From Streptomyces sp. NBC_01465 (GTDB taxonomy: Bacteria; Actinomycetota; Actinomycetes; Streptomycetales; Streptomycetaceae): a stretch of 64,000 bases of DNA. Below the pieces are notes generated by a model. The model searched no databases and had not been told where the DNA came from. It worked only from the letters and a program-made list of their open reading frames with translations. Below, piece after piece: positions 52,343 to 61,278 of this stretch. The DNA lies in NCBI RefSeq assembly GCF_036227325.1, contig NZ_CP109467.1:4650001-4714000 (forward strand), given 5' to 3'. Numbering within the stretch: the stretch's first letter is position 1; the number at the start of each line of letters is the position of its first letter. Position numbers and translations under genes: made by a program.

Positions 52343-53803
52343 ATGTCCCCCTCGGCCACGGCTTCGGTCGACGCCAAGCAGCCGCCCTCCCCGGGCGAGC
52401 AGCCGAAGAACGCCCTCGACCGCTACTTCAAGATCAGCGAGCGCGGTTCGACCGTCGCCCGTGAGATCCGGGGCGGGCTCGCCACCTTCTTCGCGATGGC
52501 CTACATCGTCGTGCTGAACCCGATCATCCTGGGCAGCGCGAAGGACATGTACGGCCACCAGCTCGACCACGGGCAGCTGGTCACCGCCACCGTGCTGATG
52601 GCGGCCTTCACCACGCTCCTCATGGGCGTCATCGGCAACGTCCCGATCGCGCTCGCCGCCGGCCTCGGCGTCAACTCCGTCGTCGCCCTCCAGCTCGCCC
52701 CGCGGATGAGCTGGCCGGACGCGATGGGCATGGTCGTCCTCGCGGGCCTCGTCGTGATGCTCCTGGTCGCCACGGGTCTGCGAGAGCGTGTCATGAACGC
52801 CGTGCCGCTCGGACTGCGCAAGGGCATCGCGATCGGCATCGGCCTCTTCATCATGCTGATCGGCCTGGTCGACTCGGGCTTCGTCTCCCGCATCCCGGAC
52901 GCCGCGCACACCACGGTCCCGCTGCAGCTGGGCTCCGACGGTCACCTCAACGGCTGGCCGGTCCTGATCTTCATCATCGGGGTGCTCCTCACCCTCGCCC
53001 TGCTGGTGCGCAAGGTGCCGGGCGCGATCCTGATCGCCATCGTCTCGATGACCGTCCTCGCGCTGATCATCAACGCGATCGCCGACATCCCGGCCCTCAA
53101 CTGGGGCCTCACCGTCCCCGAGTGGCCCGGCAACCCGGTCGCGACCCCGGACTTCGGACTGCTCGGCCAGGTCAGCCTGTTCGGCGGCTTCTCCAAGGTC
53201 GGCGTACTGACCGGCATCCTCTTCGTCTTCACCGTGCTGCTGTCGAGCTTCTTCGACGCGATGGGCACCATCCTCGGTGTCAGCGACGAGGCCAAGCTGC
53301 TGGACAAGGACGGCAACCTGCCGGGCGTCAACAAGGTGCTCTTCGTCGACGGCATCGCCGTCGCCGCGGGCGGCATCGGCTCGGCCTCGGCCAACACCTG
53401 CTTCGTGGAGTCCACCGCCGGTGTCGGTGAGGGCGCCCGTACGGGATTCGCCAACATCATCACCGGCGGTCTCTTCGCCGTCGCGCTGTTCCTCACGCCG
53501 CTCGCCACGATGGTCCCCGCACAGGCGGCCACCCCGGCGCTGGTCGCGGTGGGCTTCCTGATCCTGTCGGGCTCCATCAAGGAGATCGACTGGAGCGACT
53601 GGACCATCGCGATGCCGGCGTTCCTGACGATGGTGCTGATGCCGTTCACGTACTCGATCACGAACGGCATCGGCATGGGCTTCATCGCCTTCTGCGTACT
53701 GCGCCTCGTGGTGGGACGCGGTCGCACCGTTCCGGTGGCGATGTATCTGGTGGCGGCGGTCTTCGCCTTCTACTACCTGATGCCGGCGCTGAACCTCACG
53801 TAG
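52343..53803 (+). CDS. NCS2-family adenine/guanine/hypoxanthine permease (AzgA-like)
   Basis: The 486-aa permease has about 13 to 14 helices and the AzgA subfamily sequence: FAMAYIVVLNPIILG, GLGVNSVVA, DAMGTILGV and SASANTCFVESTAGVGEGARTGF. It imports purine bases by proton symport. The ATG at 52343 has GAGG at the right distance, while the upstream ATG at 52322 has none. A CGTTC-gttt-GAACG dyad lies near 52289 in the promoter region. No purine riboswitch fold was recognised. Confidence 0.9.
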   Translation: MSPSATASVDAKQPPSPGEQPKNALDRYFKISERGSTVAREIRGGLATFFAMAYIVVLNPIILGSAKDMYGHQLDHGQLVTATVLMAAFTTLLMGVIGNVPIALAAGLGVNSVVALQLAPRMSWPDAMGMVVLAGLVVMLLVATGLRERVMNAVPLGLRKGIAIGIGLFIMLIGLVDSGFVSRIPDAAHTTVPLQLGSDGHLNGWPVLIFIIGVLLTLALLVRKVPGAILIAIVSMTVLALIINAIADIPALNWGLTVPEWPGNPVATPDFGLLGQVSLFGGFSKVGVLTGILFVFTVLLSSFFDAMGTILGVSDEAKLLDKDGNLPGVNKVLFVDGIAVAAGGIGSASANTCFVESTAGVGEGARTGFANIITGGLFAVALFLTPLATMVPAQAATPALVAVGFLILSGSIKEIDWSDWTIAMPAFLTMVLMPFTYSITNGIGMGFIAFCVLRLVVGRGRTVPVAMYLVAAVFAFYYLMPALNLT

Positions 53804-53804
53804 G

Positions 53805-53987
53805 TCACGCCAGGCCGTAGAACTTCTCTGTCTCGTCGACCGCGGTCTTGAACCGCTCGTCGAAGTCGTCGCGAATGAGCGTCCGGACCACATAGTCCTG
53901 GACGCTCATTCCGCGTTTGGTGGCATGCCCCTTGAGGCGGTCGAGGAGCTCACCGTCTATCCGCAGGCTGAGCACTTCCGATCCCAT
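53805..53987 (-). CDS. small ribbon-helix-helix DNA-binding protein
   Basis: The 60-aa protein has the RHH/CopG pattern: strand VLSLRIDGELLDRLKGHA, turn KRGMSVQDYVVRTLI. Such proteins are antitoxins or small repressors. No toxin gene follows on the - strand, so it is an orphan. It is convergent with the permease gene, with one base between stop codons. Confidence 0.75.
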   Translation of the reverse strand: MGSEVLSLRIDGELLDRLKGHATKRGMSVQDYVVRTLIRDDFDERFKTAVDETEKFYGLA

Positions 53988-54091
53988 GCAGAACAGGGTC
54001 GCGGGGCGGGGGCGCCCGTTGTGTGACTTTCCGCTTCGGACTCACTCATTTGAGTGACGTGACCAGCTATACGGTTTCAGAGTGGTCTTTA

Positions 54092-54115
54092 GTTAGGGTA
54101 ATGAGTTACTCTAAC
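54092..54115. promoter_or_regulatory. candidate MarR operator
   Basis: GTTAGGGTAA-tgag-TTACTCTAAC is an inverted repeat with 9 of 10 matching positions, ending 4 bp before the marR-type start codon. A MarR protein bound here would block its own promoter and the downstream efflux gene. The closeness to the ATG suggests a leaderless or very short leader transcript. Confidence 0.6.
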
Positions 54116-54119
54116 GACT

Positions 54120-54557
54120 ATGCCTGACCTTACGCCCGGCGACAAAGCCGCCGCCGTGGACTCCCTGCGCTCCGCCGTCATGCGGCTGAGCCGGCGCCTG
54201 AAGCACCAGCGCGTCGACGAGTCGCTGAGTCCTACCGAAATGTCGGTGCTCGGCACCCTCGCGCGCTGCGGCAGCGCCACCCCGGGCGAGCTGGCCCGCA
54301 AGGAACACGTCCAGCCGCCGTCGATGACCCGCATCGTGGCGCTGCTCGAGGCCAAGGGCCTGGTCAGGCTGGAGCCGCACCCCGACGACCGCCGCCAGAA
54401 GGTGGTCAGCCAGACCGAAGCGGCCGAGGCGATGCTCGTCGAGAGCCGCCGCAAGCGGAACGCCTGGCTGGCCGAGCTCGCCGACGGCCTGGACGAGGAC
54501 GAGTGGTCGAAGCTGTTCGCCGCCGCCCCCGTACTGGAGAAGCTCGCCCATCTGTAA
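54120..54557 (+). CDS. MarR-family transcriptional regulator
   Basis: The 145-aa winged-helix protein has the MarR layout: helices, the recognition region PPSMTRIVALLEAKGLVRLEPHPDDRRQKVV and a C-terminal dimerisation helix. It precedes an MFS gene by 30 bp and has an inverted repeat at its own start, so it is probably an autorepressor of an efflux operon that responds to an aromatic or other small ligand. Confidence 0.88.
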   Translation: MPDLTPGDKAAAVDSLRSAVMRLSRRLKHQRVDESLSPTEMSVLGTLARCGSATPGELARKEHVQPPSMTRIVALLEAKGLVRLEPHPDDRRQKVVSQTEAAEAMLVESRRKRNAWLAELADGLDEDEWSKLFAAAPVLEKLAHL

Positions 54558-54587
54558 CTCTGCCAACCGCCATGGAGGCGACCAAGA

Positions 54588-55916
54588 TTGAGTACGGGAC
54601 CCGGAGCAGACTCCGCACCCGCACCGACAGACACCCCCGCCAAGAGCTCCATGTTCAGCTCGCTGAAGATCCGTAACTACCGCCTCTTCGCGACCGGTGC
54701 CGTGGTCTCCAACACCGGTACCTGGATGGCCCGCATCACCCAGGACTGGCTGGTCCTGTCGCTGACGGGCTCGTCCGCAGCGGTCGGCATCACGACCGCG
54801 ATGCAGTTCCTCCCGATGCTTCTCTTCGGCCTCTACGGCGGCGTGATCGCGGACCGCTTCCCCAAGCGGAAGCTGCTCCTCACCACCCAGAGCGCGATGG
54901 GCCTCGGCGGCCTCTTCCTCGCCGTGATGACCCTCTCCGGCAACGTCGAGGTCTGGCACGTGTACGCCACGGCCTTCTTCACCGGACTCGTCACCGTCGT
55001 CGACAACCCCTCCCGCCAGTCCTTCGTCTCCGAGATGGTCGGCCCCGACCAGATCCGCAACGCGGTCTCGCTGAACTCGGCGAACTTCCAGTCCGCCCGC
55101 CTCATCGGCCCCGCCGTCGCGGGTGTCATGACGGCCGCCGTCGGACCCGGCTGGGCCTTCCTCGCCAACGGACTCTCCTTCATCGCCCCGCTCACCGGCC
55201 TGATGCTGATGCGCACCTCCGAGTTCCACCCCGCACCGCGCAGGGCGCGCGGCAAGGGGCAACTGCGCGAGGGCCTCAACTACGTCTCCAAGCACCCCGA
55301 ACTGATCTGGCCGATCGTCCTGGTCGGCTTCATCGGCACCTTCGGCTTCAACTTCCCGATCTGGCTCTCCGCCTTCGCCAACGACACGTTCCATGGCGGC
55401 TCGGGGATGTACGGCTTCTTCAACACGCTGATGGCGATCGGCTCCCTGGTCGGAGCCCTGCTGGCCGCCCGTCGCGGAACGTCGCGGCTGCGCGTGCTCG
55501 CCGGGGCCGCGATCGCCTTCGGTGTGCTGCAGGTGGCGGCGTCGATGGCGCCGACTCTGTGGCTGTTCGTCCTGCTGCTCGTCCCGATCGGGATCCTCGG
55601 CCTGACGGTCAACGTCACCGCCAACTCGACGATCCAGATGGGCACCGACCCCGAGATGCGGGGCCGGGTGATGGCCCTGTTCATGATGGTCTTCACCGGC
55701 GGTACGCCGCTGGGCGGCCCGCTCTTCGGCTGGCTCACCGACACCTACGGGGTCCGGGTCAGCTTCGCGCTCGGCGGCATCATCTGCGCGGTGGCCGCGG
55801 TCGGCGTCGGGCTGATGCTGGCGCGTGCGGCGAATCTGCGGCTCAAGGTGGACCTGCGGAAGGGCCGGCAGCACCTCGCGTTCGTACCGCGGGAGCAGCT
55901 GGCCACGGCCGCGTAG
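54588..55916 (+). CDS. MFS efflux transporter (DHA3/EntS-like)
   Basis: The protein has 442 residues and 12 predicted helices. MFS motif A-like GGVIADRFPKRKLLL follows helix 2, and MRGRVMALFMM sits in the second half. The start is TTG at 54588, with GGAGG eight bases upstream. DHA3 members export drugs, macrolides or siderophores. It is paired with the MarR gene, which probably controls it. The substrate is unknown. Confidence 0.87.
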   Translation: MSTGPGADSAPAPTDTPAKSSMFSSLKIRNYRLFATGAVVSNTGTWMARITQDWLVLSLTGSSAAVGITTAMQFLPMLLFGLYGGVIADRFPKRKLLLTTQSAMGLGGLFLAVMTLSGNVEVWHVYATAFFTGLVTVVDNPSRQSFVSEMVGPDQIRNAVSLNSANFQSARLIGPAVAGVMTAAVGPGWAFLANGLSFIAPLTGLMLMRTSEFHPAPRRARGKGQLREGLNYVSKHPELIWPIVLVGFIGTFGFNFPIWLSAFANDTFHGGSGMYGFFNTLMAIGSLVGALLAARRGTSRLRVLAGAAIAFGVLQVAASMAPTLWLFVLLLVPIGILGLTVNVTANSTIQMGTDPEMRGRVMALFMMVFTGGTPLGGPLFGWLTDTYGVRVSFALGGIICAVAAVGVGLMLARAANLRLKVDLRKGRQHLAFVPREQLATAA

Positions 55917-55925
55917 TCGTTTGCG

Positions 55926-56426
55926 CTAGACCCTCTGGGCCAGCACCTGGCCCTGCCACTCCCCGGCCGAGAACGTCTCGGTCGGGGAGAAGCCGTTGCG
56001 GACGTAGTAGTCGACCAGGCGGCCCTCGCTGCCCGCGTAGCAGTCCACCCGCAGCAGGGAGACGCCCGCGCGGCGGGTCTCGTCGGCGGCGTGCTTCAGC
56101 AGTTCGCTGCCGACGCCCCGGCCCGCGAACCGCCGGTCGATGACGAGCAGATGGACGTAGCGCTCGGGTTCGCCGGCGGGGGCGATCTCCGGGCCAGGCC
56201 CCTCGGTCAGGGTCAGCGTGCCCGCGGGGACGCCGTCGATCTCGGCGATCCAGGGTGCGCCCTCGGCGACGTAACGGTGCACCTTCTCGACGGCCTTCGG
56301 CAGCGACGACCAGGGCTTGGTGCCCCACTGGCCGGTCCGCCCCTCGGCGACCAGCCACTCGATCGCGCCGTCCAGCATGGCAAGTATCGCGGGGATGTCG
56401 TCGGCCCCGCCCCTCCTGATCTCCAT
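55926..56426 (-). CDS. GNAT-family N-acetyltransferase
   Basis: The 166-aa protein has a GNAT fold with the acetyl-CoA binding stretch RRFAGRGVGSELL (motif A) and the C-terminal NGFSPTETF strand. It acetylates an amine on an unknown small molecule or protein. It is divergent from the ThpR-like gene with 17 bp between starts. Confidence 0.85.
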   Translation of the reverse strand: MEIRRGGADDIPAILAMLDGAIEWLVAEGRTGQWGTKPWSSLPKAVEKVHRYVAEGAPWIAEIDGVPAGTLTLTEGPGPEIAPAGEPERYVHLLVIDRRFAGRGVGSELLKHAADETRRAGVSLLRVDCYAGSEGRLVDYYVRNGFSPTETFSAGEWQGQVLAQRV

Positions 56427-56443
56427 GCGGAGAGACTAGTCAC

Positions 56444-56989
56444 ATGAGACTCTTCGCCGCAGTACTCCCTCCTGACCCAGCCGTACGCGAACTCGGCGCG
56501 GCCGTGGACCAGTTGGAGCCCCTGGCGGATGCGACGGATCTGCGCTGGACCGAGCGCGCGGGCTGGCACTTCACGCTCGCCTTCCTGGGCGAGGTCGAGG
56601 CGTATCTGATCCCCGGCCTGGAGGAGCGGCTCGGGGAGACCGCACGCGACCACGACCCCTTCCGCCTGGCGGTCTCCGGGGGCGGCCACTTCGGCGACCG
56701 GGCGCTGTGGGCGGGTGCGGCCGGGGAGGTGGAGGCGCTGGAGCAGCTCGCGAAGGGGGTGCGGGCGGCGGCCCGCGCGGCGGGGGTGGCCGTCGAGAAG
56801 GAGCACCCGTACGTCCCCCATCTCACCCTCGCCCGCAGCCCGGGCGGCACCGCCCTCCGGCCGTACGCGGACGCCCTGGCCGGGTTCGCGTCCGCGCCCT
56901 GGACCGTGGCGGAACTCGCGCTCGTACGGAGCGGTGAGCAGCCCCGGTACAAGACGGTCGGGGCATGGCCGCTCGGGCGAGCCGGTTAG
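56444..56989 (+). CDS. thpR: RNA 2',3'-cyclic phosphodiesterase (LigT/ThpR family)
   Basis: The 181-aa protein has two HxTx motifs, HFTL (42-45) and HLTL (125-128 region), the double active site of the 2H phosphoesterase superfamily. ThpR opens 2',3'-cyclic phosphates of RNA ends. The N-terminal MRLFAAVLPP is typical. It is cytoplasmic and stands alone. Confidence 0.9.
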   Translation: MRLFAAVLPPDPAVRELGAAVDQLEPLADATDLRWTERAGWHFTLAFLGEVEAYLIPGLEERLGETARDHDPFRLAVSGGGHFGDRALWAGAAGEVEALEQLAKGVRAAARAAGVAVEKEHPYVPHLTLARSPGGTALRPYADALAGFASAPWTVAELALVRSGEQPRYKTVGAWPLGRAG

Positions 56990-56999
56990 GCTCGACGGT

Positions 57000-57089
57000 G
57001 TGGACCCCAAAACCAGGAACCGGATCATGGCCGGTGTGCTCGTGCTGATGTTCGTCGTCGTCGCCGTGGCGGCCGCCGTCGGAAACTGA
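57000..57089 (+). CDS. 29-aa single-pass membrane peptide
   Basis: GTG at 57000 opens a 29-codon frame with a basic start (MDPKTRNRIMAG) and one hydrophobic helix (VLVLMFVVVAVAAAVG). It starts 10 bp after the thpR stop. The positively charged N-terminus then a clean helix is typical of small membrane proteins. No ribosome binding site is strong, so expression is uncertain. Confidence 0.45.
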   Translation: MDPKTRNRIMAGVLVLMFVVVAVAAAVGN

Positions 57090-57116
57090 CCCCGACGGCG
57101 GCCGCCCGCAGCGCTG

Positions 57117-58106
57117 CTACCAGGCGAAGGCCTCGGGGGACGGGCCCGGGCCCGGGAAGATCTCGTCCAGGGCGGACAGGACGTCCTCCGACAGCTCCAG
57201 CTCGACCGCGCGCAGGGCGGAGTCGAGCTGCTCCTGCGTACGCGGGCCGACGATCGGGCCCGTGACCCCGGGACGGGTCAGCAGCCAGGCCAGGGCGGCC
57301 TCGCCGGGCTCGATGCCGTGCTTCTCCAGGAGGTCCTCGTACGCCTGGATCTGCGCGCGCTTGACCGGGTCGGCGAGGGTTTCCGCCGCGCGGCCCGACG
57401 CCCGGCGTCCGCCCGCGGTCTCCTTCTTGATCACGCCGCCGAGCAGTCCGCCCTGCAGCGGCGACCACGGGATGACCCCGAGGCCGTACTCCTGCGCGGC
57501 CGGGATGACCTCCATCTCCGCGCGGCGCTCCGCGAGGTTGTAGAGGCACTGCTCGCTGACCAGGCCGACGCTGCCGCGGCGGGCGGCCGCCTCGTTCGCC
57601 TGGGCGATCTTGTACCCGGGGAAGTTCGACGAGCCCGCGTAGAGGATCTTGCCCTGCTGGATCAGGACGTCGATCGCCTGCCAGATCTCGTCGAACGGCG
57701 TCGAGCGGTCGATGTGGTGGAACTGGTAGATGTCGATGTAGTCCGTCTGCAGGCGCTTGAGGGAGGCCTCGACGGCGCGGCGGATGTTCACCGCGGAGAG
57801 CTTGTCGTGGTTGGGCCAGGCGTCGCCGTCGGCGGCCATGTTCCCGTACACCTTGGTGGCCAGGACCGTCTTGTCGCGGCGCTCGCCGCCCTGCGCGAAC
57901 CAGCTGCCGATGATCTCCTCGGTGCGGCCCTTGTCCTCGCCCCAGCCGTAGACGTTGGCGGTGTCGAAGTAGTTGACCCCTGCGGCGAGCGCGGAGTCCA
58001 TGATGGCGTGGCTGTCGGCCTCGTCGGTCAGCGGACCGAAGTTCATCGTCCCGAGGACGAGTCGGCTGACCTTGAGTCCGGTGCGTCCCAGCTGTGTGTA
58101 CTTCAT
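57117..58106 (-). CDS. aldo/keto reductase
   Basis: The 329-aa TIM-barrel enzyme has the tetrad pattern of the family: Asp in YFDTANVYG, Tyr in the same helix (VYG), Lys in LATKVYG and His in FHHID. It ends with an NADPH-binding segment (VGPRTQEQLDSAL). It reduces aldehydes or ketones with NADPH. The ATG at 58106 is chosen over a TTG 9 bp upstream. It sits 34 bp from the SGNH hydrolase gene on the same strand and may be cotranscribed with it. Confidence 0.9.
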   Translation of the reverse strand: MKYTQLGRTGLKVSRLVLGTMNFGPLTDEADSHAIMDSALAAGVNYFDTANVYGWGEDKGRTEEIIGSWFAQGGERRDKTVLATKVYGNMAADGDAWPNHDKLSAVNIRRAVEASLKRLQTDYIDIYQFHHIDRSTPFDEIWQAIDVLIQQGKILYAGSSNFPGYKIAQANEAAARRGSVGLVSEQCLYNLAERRAEMEVIPAAQEYGLGVIPWSPLQGGLLGGVIKKETAGGRRASGRAAETLADPVKRAQIQAYEDLLEKHGIEPGEAALAWLLTRPGVTGPIVGPRTQEQLDSALRAVELELSEDVLSALDEIFPGPGPSPEAFAW

Positions 58107-58140
58107 GAGGTCCAAGCCAACGCCTTGAAGCGCGCTCTAA

Positions 58141-58818
58141 TCAAGCCCCTTCGGGCTGGGGCAGGAGGTTGTACGGGCCGCCCACCTCCCACGCCTGGTG
58201 CAGCGCGTCGGCGAAGGCGGCCGCGAGTCTGTGCTCGCCCGAGGCGTTGGGGTGGGTGCCGTCGTAGGTGTCCTGGTGGATGTCGTACGAGGGCGGGTGC
58301 GAGGCCAGGAGGAGCGGGGACGCGGGGCTGTCCAGGTCGGCGACCAGCTTGGCGAGGAGCATGTTGAAGCGGGCGACCTCGGCGGCGAAGGGGGCGTCCG
58401 TCTCGGCGCGGATGTTCGGGATCACCGGGAGGATCACGGCGCGGACGTGCGGGTTCGCCGCGCGGGCCTCGGTGAGGAAGAGGCGGGCGTTGGCGGCGGT
58501 CTGGTCGCTGTCGGTGTAGAAGCCGAGGTCGATCAGGCCGAGGGAGACGAGGAGCACGTCCGCCCGGGTCGTCCGCACCGTCTCGCCGATCACCGGCGCC
58601 ATGTGCAGCCAGCCCTCGCCCCAGCCGGCCAGGTGGGACCGGGGGAAGTCCGGGGCGGCGTACGACGTCGCGTCCTCGTGGAGGGCCGTGCGCGGGCCGA
58701 CCAGGGTGGAGGGGGTGGGGAGCGTGGTGTGCAGGTGCTGCCACAGGCGGTAACGCCAGGTGTGTTCGCCGGCGCTCCCTATGGTCATCGAGTCGCCTAC
58801 ACACATGAACCTGAGCAT
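58141..58818 (-). CDS. SGNH/GDSL-family hydrolase
   Basis: The 225-aa protein has the GDSL nucleophile block (CVGDSMT, Ser10 region) and the C-terminal DGTHPNASGE block with the Asp-His pair. It is an esterase-like enzyme with no signal peptide. Substrates range from acyl esters to acetylated sugars. An ATG at 58806 is an alternative start. Confidence 0.85.
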   Translation of the reverse strand: MLRFMCVGDSMTIGSAGEHTWRYRLWQHLHTTLPTPSTLVGPRTALHEDATSYAAPDFPRSHLAGWGEGWLHMAPVIGETVRTTRADVLLVSLGLIDLGFYTDSDQTAANARLFLTEARAANPHVRAVILPVIPNIRAETDAPFAAEVARFNMLLAKLVADLDSPASPLLLASHPPSYDIHQDTYDGTHPNASGEHRLAAAFADALHQAWEVGGPYNLLPQPEGA

Positions 58819-58886
58819 CCGCTCATCATGGACGATCTTCAGAGGCGGCTGCGTGTGAGGCCGGACACCCTGGCAGGCTGGGGGGC

Positions 58887-59897
58887 ATGCGTGCGTATCA
58901 GCGGTGGCGGGGTTGGGCGGTTGCGGGCAGCGCCGTGGCGCTCGTCGTGGGTGGGGCGGGGAGCGGCTCTGCCGACGACGGCGGCTTCACGATCAAGGAC
59001 TCGCGGATCAAGGAGTCCAGCGGTCTGGCGGCGAGCCGGCAGCACCCGGGGATCTACTGGACGCACAACGACAGCGACGACGGCCCGTACATCTACGCCG
59101 TCGACTCGAAGACCGGTCAGACGGTCGCCACCGTCACGATGAAGGGCGTGGGCGCTCCGCGCGACGTCGAGGCGATCTCGATCGGGCCTGACGGGGACAT
59201 CTATGTCGGGGACATCGGGGACAACCTCGACGGGACTTGGGATCATGTGTGGATCTACCGCTTCCCCGAGCCGAAGCAGCTGAAGGACGAGACCGTCCAG
59301 GCCACGCAGTACGTCGTGAAGTACGCCGACGGGCCGCGCAACGCGGAGGCGATGATGGTGCAGCCCAAGACGGGGCGGGTCTACATCGCGTCGAAGAAGG
59401 AGGACGGGGGCGGGCTCTACATCGGCCCCGCGAAGCTCTCCTCCTCCGGCACGAACGTCTTCCGCCGCATCGACGACGTGGGGTGGGTGACCGACGGCGC
59501 GTTCTCGCCGGACGGGTCGTATCTCGCGCTGCGCGGCTACTTCAGCGCGGCGGAGTACGACTGGAAGCCGGCCGCGCACGGTGGCGACGGCGGCCTGGGC
59601 GAGAAGCACGACGTGGACGCGCCGTGGCAGGGACAGGCCGAGTCGGTGACGTACACGGCGGACGGATCGGCGCTGATGTTCGGCTCGGAGGGGGCGGACA
59701 GCGACGTCGTACGGGTGGGGGTGGACCATCCGAAGGATCCGGGAAACGGGTCCAAGGAGCCGTCCAAGGACGGGAGTTCGTCGTCGGCGAGCGGCGGCGA
59801 CGGCAAGGGGAACTCGACGACCGTGCTCGGGGTGGGGGTCCTGGTCGCCGTGCTGCTCGGCTTCCTGGGGCTGCGGCGGATGTTCCGGCGTAACTGA
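58887..59897 (+). CDS. secreted, C-terminally anchored beta-propeller protein
   Basis: The 336-aa protein has a signal peptide (about 1-29), a region of repeated short strands with turn motifs (SIGPDGDIYVGDIGDN, MMVQPKTGRVYIASKK, AFSPDGSYLALRG), then a Ser/Gly/Lys-rich linker and a C-terminal helix with basic end (about 312-336). There is no LPxTG motif. It is probably displayed on the outer membrane face of the cell. Function unknown. Confidence 0.75.
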   Translation: MRAYQRWRGWAVAGSAVALVVGGAGSGSADDGGFTIKDSRIKESSGLAASRQHPGIYWTHNDSDDGPYIYAVDSKTGQTVATVTMKGVGAPRDVEAISIGPDGDIYVGDIGDNLDGTWDHVWIYRFPEPKQLKDETVQATQYVVKYADGPRNAEAMMVQPKTGRVYIASKKEDGGGLYIGPAKLSSSGTNVFRRIDDVGWVTDGAFSPDGSYLALRGYFSAAEYDWKPAAHGGDGGLGEKHDVDAPWQGQAESVTYTADGSALMFGSEGADSDVVRVGVDHPKDPGNGSKEPSKDGSSSSASGGDGKGNSTTVLGVGVLVAVLLGFLGLRRMFRRN

Positions 59898-59948
59898 GTC
59901 GGCGGCGCCCGGGTGGCAGACCGCCCGGGGGCGGGATTGCCTTGACGG

Positions 59949-61265
59949 GTGGAGAGGGAAACGCAGCGCCGACTCGAGCGCATCAATCTGGCGGTACTCG
60001 CCGTCTCTGCCGTCTGCCTGGTGCTGGCACTGTTCTGGTACGCGGCCGACACCCAGCCGGGGACGCTCCACCGCTGGTGGGCGGTGGTCATCACCGCGGC
60101 CGCCGTCCTCATCACGGCGGGCTTCGCGATCGTCCGCCCCTTCACCCTCACCCACCACCGCACGGTGGCGGCGTCAGTGCTGGCGTCGGTGGTCCTGGCG
60201 GCCGGGGTCGGTGTCACCTGGGCGATGGTCAGCTCCGACAACGGGGCCGAGCCGATCGAGGGGCAGCGGGTCGGGTCGGCGGAGGCGGCGGGGGCGTATC
60301 AGGACACCCATCACTCGGACGGGAAGCGGCGCATTCCCACCGGGGTGATGGTCCAGCAGATGAAGTTCGGCGGGGCCAACGAGGTTGATGTATCCGGGTA
60401 CGTCTGGCAGCGCTTCACCGCCGATGTGCCGGCGGCCGCGCGCGGGGTGATCTTCCCGGAGGCGGAGAACTCCTACAGCCTCACGGACGCGTACACGTAC
60501 AAGCACGGCGACGGTTCGGAGACGGTCGGCTGGTACTTCCAGGCCAAGCTGCGCCAGTCCTTCGACTACCGGCACTACCCCCTGGACCGGCAGAACGTCT
60601 GGCTGCAGCTCTGGACGAAGGACAACACGCAGCAGACGTCGCTGGTGCCGGACTTCAGCTCGTACCCGCCCTGGCGGGACAGCAAGATGTACGGGATCAG
60701 CCCGGACCTGGTGCACGCGGACTGGCGGCCGTACTTCTCCACCTGGAGCTATGTGCAGCACGCGCACACCTCCACGCTGGGCTCCAACGCGGCGGCGTAC
60801 GCCAACCCGGGCGTGTGGTCCGACCTCTACTTCAACATCGGGACGAAGCGCGCCTGGGTCGGCCCGATGATCGACAGCCTGATCCGGTCTCTGATCGTCG
60901 CGGTGATCTCCTTCCTGGCGCTCTTCCTCTACACGAAGGCGGACGACGACCGCCGCTCGGCGTTCGGCTTCTCGACGTGGGGCGCGATCACCTTCACGAT
61001 GTCGACGCTGCTGGTGATCGTGGTCGACCAGACGCAGGTGCGCAGCGCCACGGGCGGCGGGATGCTCACCTATCTGGAGTGCTTCGCGTACGTCATGTAC
61101 GCGGTGATCCTGGGCGTCTCCGTCAACGCGGTCCTGCTGACGGCACGCCGCGAGGTCCGCCCGGTGGAGTGGGCGGGCAACCGCCTCCCGAAGCTCCTGT
61201 ACTGGCCGGCGCTGCTGGGCCTGCTGCTGATCGTGACGCTGCTGTACTTCTCCGACTACCCGTAG
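59949..61265 (+). CDS. pentameric ligand-gated ion channel-like protein with three extra N-terminal helices
   Basis: The 438-aa protein has three N-terminal helices (about 11-33, 41-65 and 72-96), a beta-rich extracellular domain (97-300) and four helices (305-327, 338-360, 373-398 and 414-433). The domain contains FQAKLRQSFDYRHYPLDRQ (197-215), much like the F-A-x-V...DFRRYPFDSQ strand of GLIC and other pLGICs. The helices follow the M1-M4 order, and the count puts the domain and the C-terminus outside, as in pLGICs. The N-terminal three-helix addition is unusual. GTG at 59949 has only a weak ribosome binding site. Confidence 0.65.
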   Translation: MERETQRRLERINLAVLAVSAVCLVLALFWYAADTQPGTLHRWWAVVITAAAVLITAGFAIVRPFTLTHHRTVAASVLASVVLAAGVGVTWAMVSSDNGAEPIEGQRVGSAEAAGAYQDTHHSDGKRRIPTGVMVQQMKFGGANEVDVSGYVWQRFTADVPAAARGVIFPEAENSYSLTDAYTYKHGDGSETVGWYFQAKLRQSFDYRHYPLDRQNVWLQLWTKDNTQQTSLVPDFSSYPPWRDSKMYGISPDLVHADWRPYFSTWSYVQHAHTSTLGSNAAAYANPGVWSDLYFNIGTKRAWVGPMIDSLIRSLIVAVISFLALFLYTKADDDRRSAFGFSTWGAITFTMSTLLVIVVDQTQVRSATGGGMLTYLECFAYVMYAVILGVSVNAVLLTARREVRPVEWAGNRLPKLLYWPALLGLLLIVTLLYFSDYP

Positions 61266-61278
61266 CGGAGCTCACTCG

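Noticed and set aside
53805..53987. Toxin-antitoxin module
   Set aside because: The RHH protein has no small partner gene on its strand, so there is no support for a toxin.
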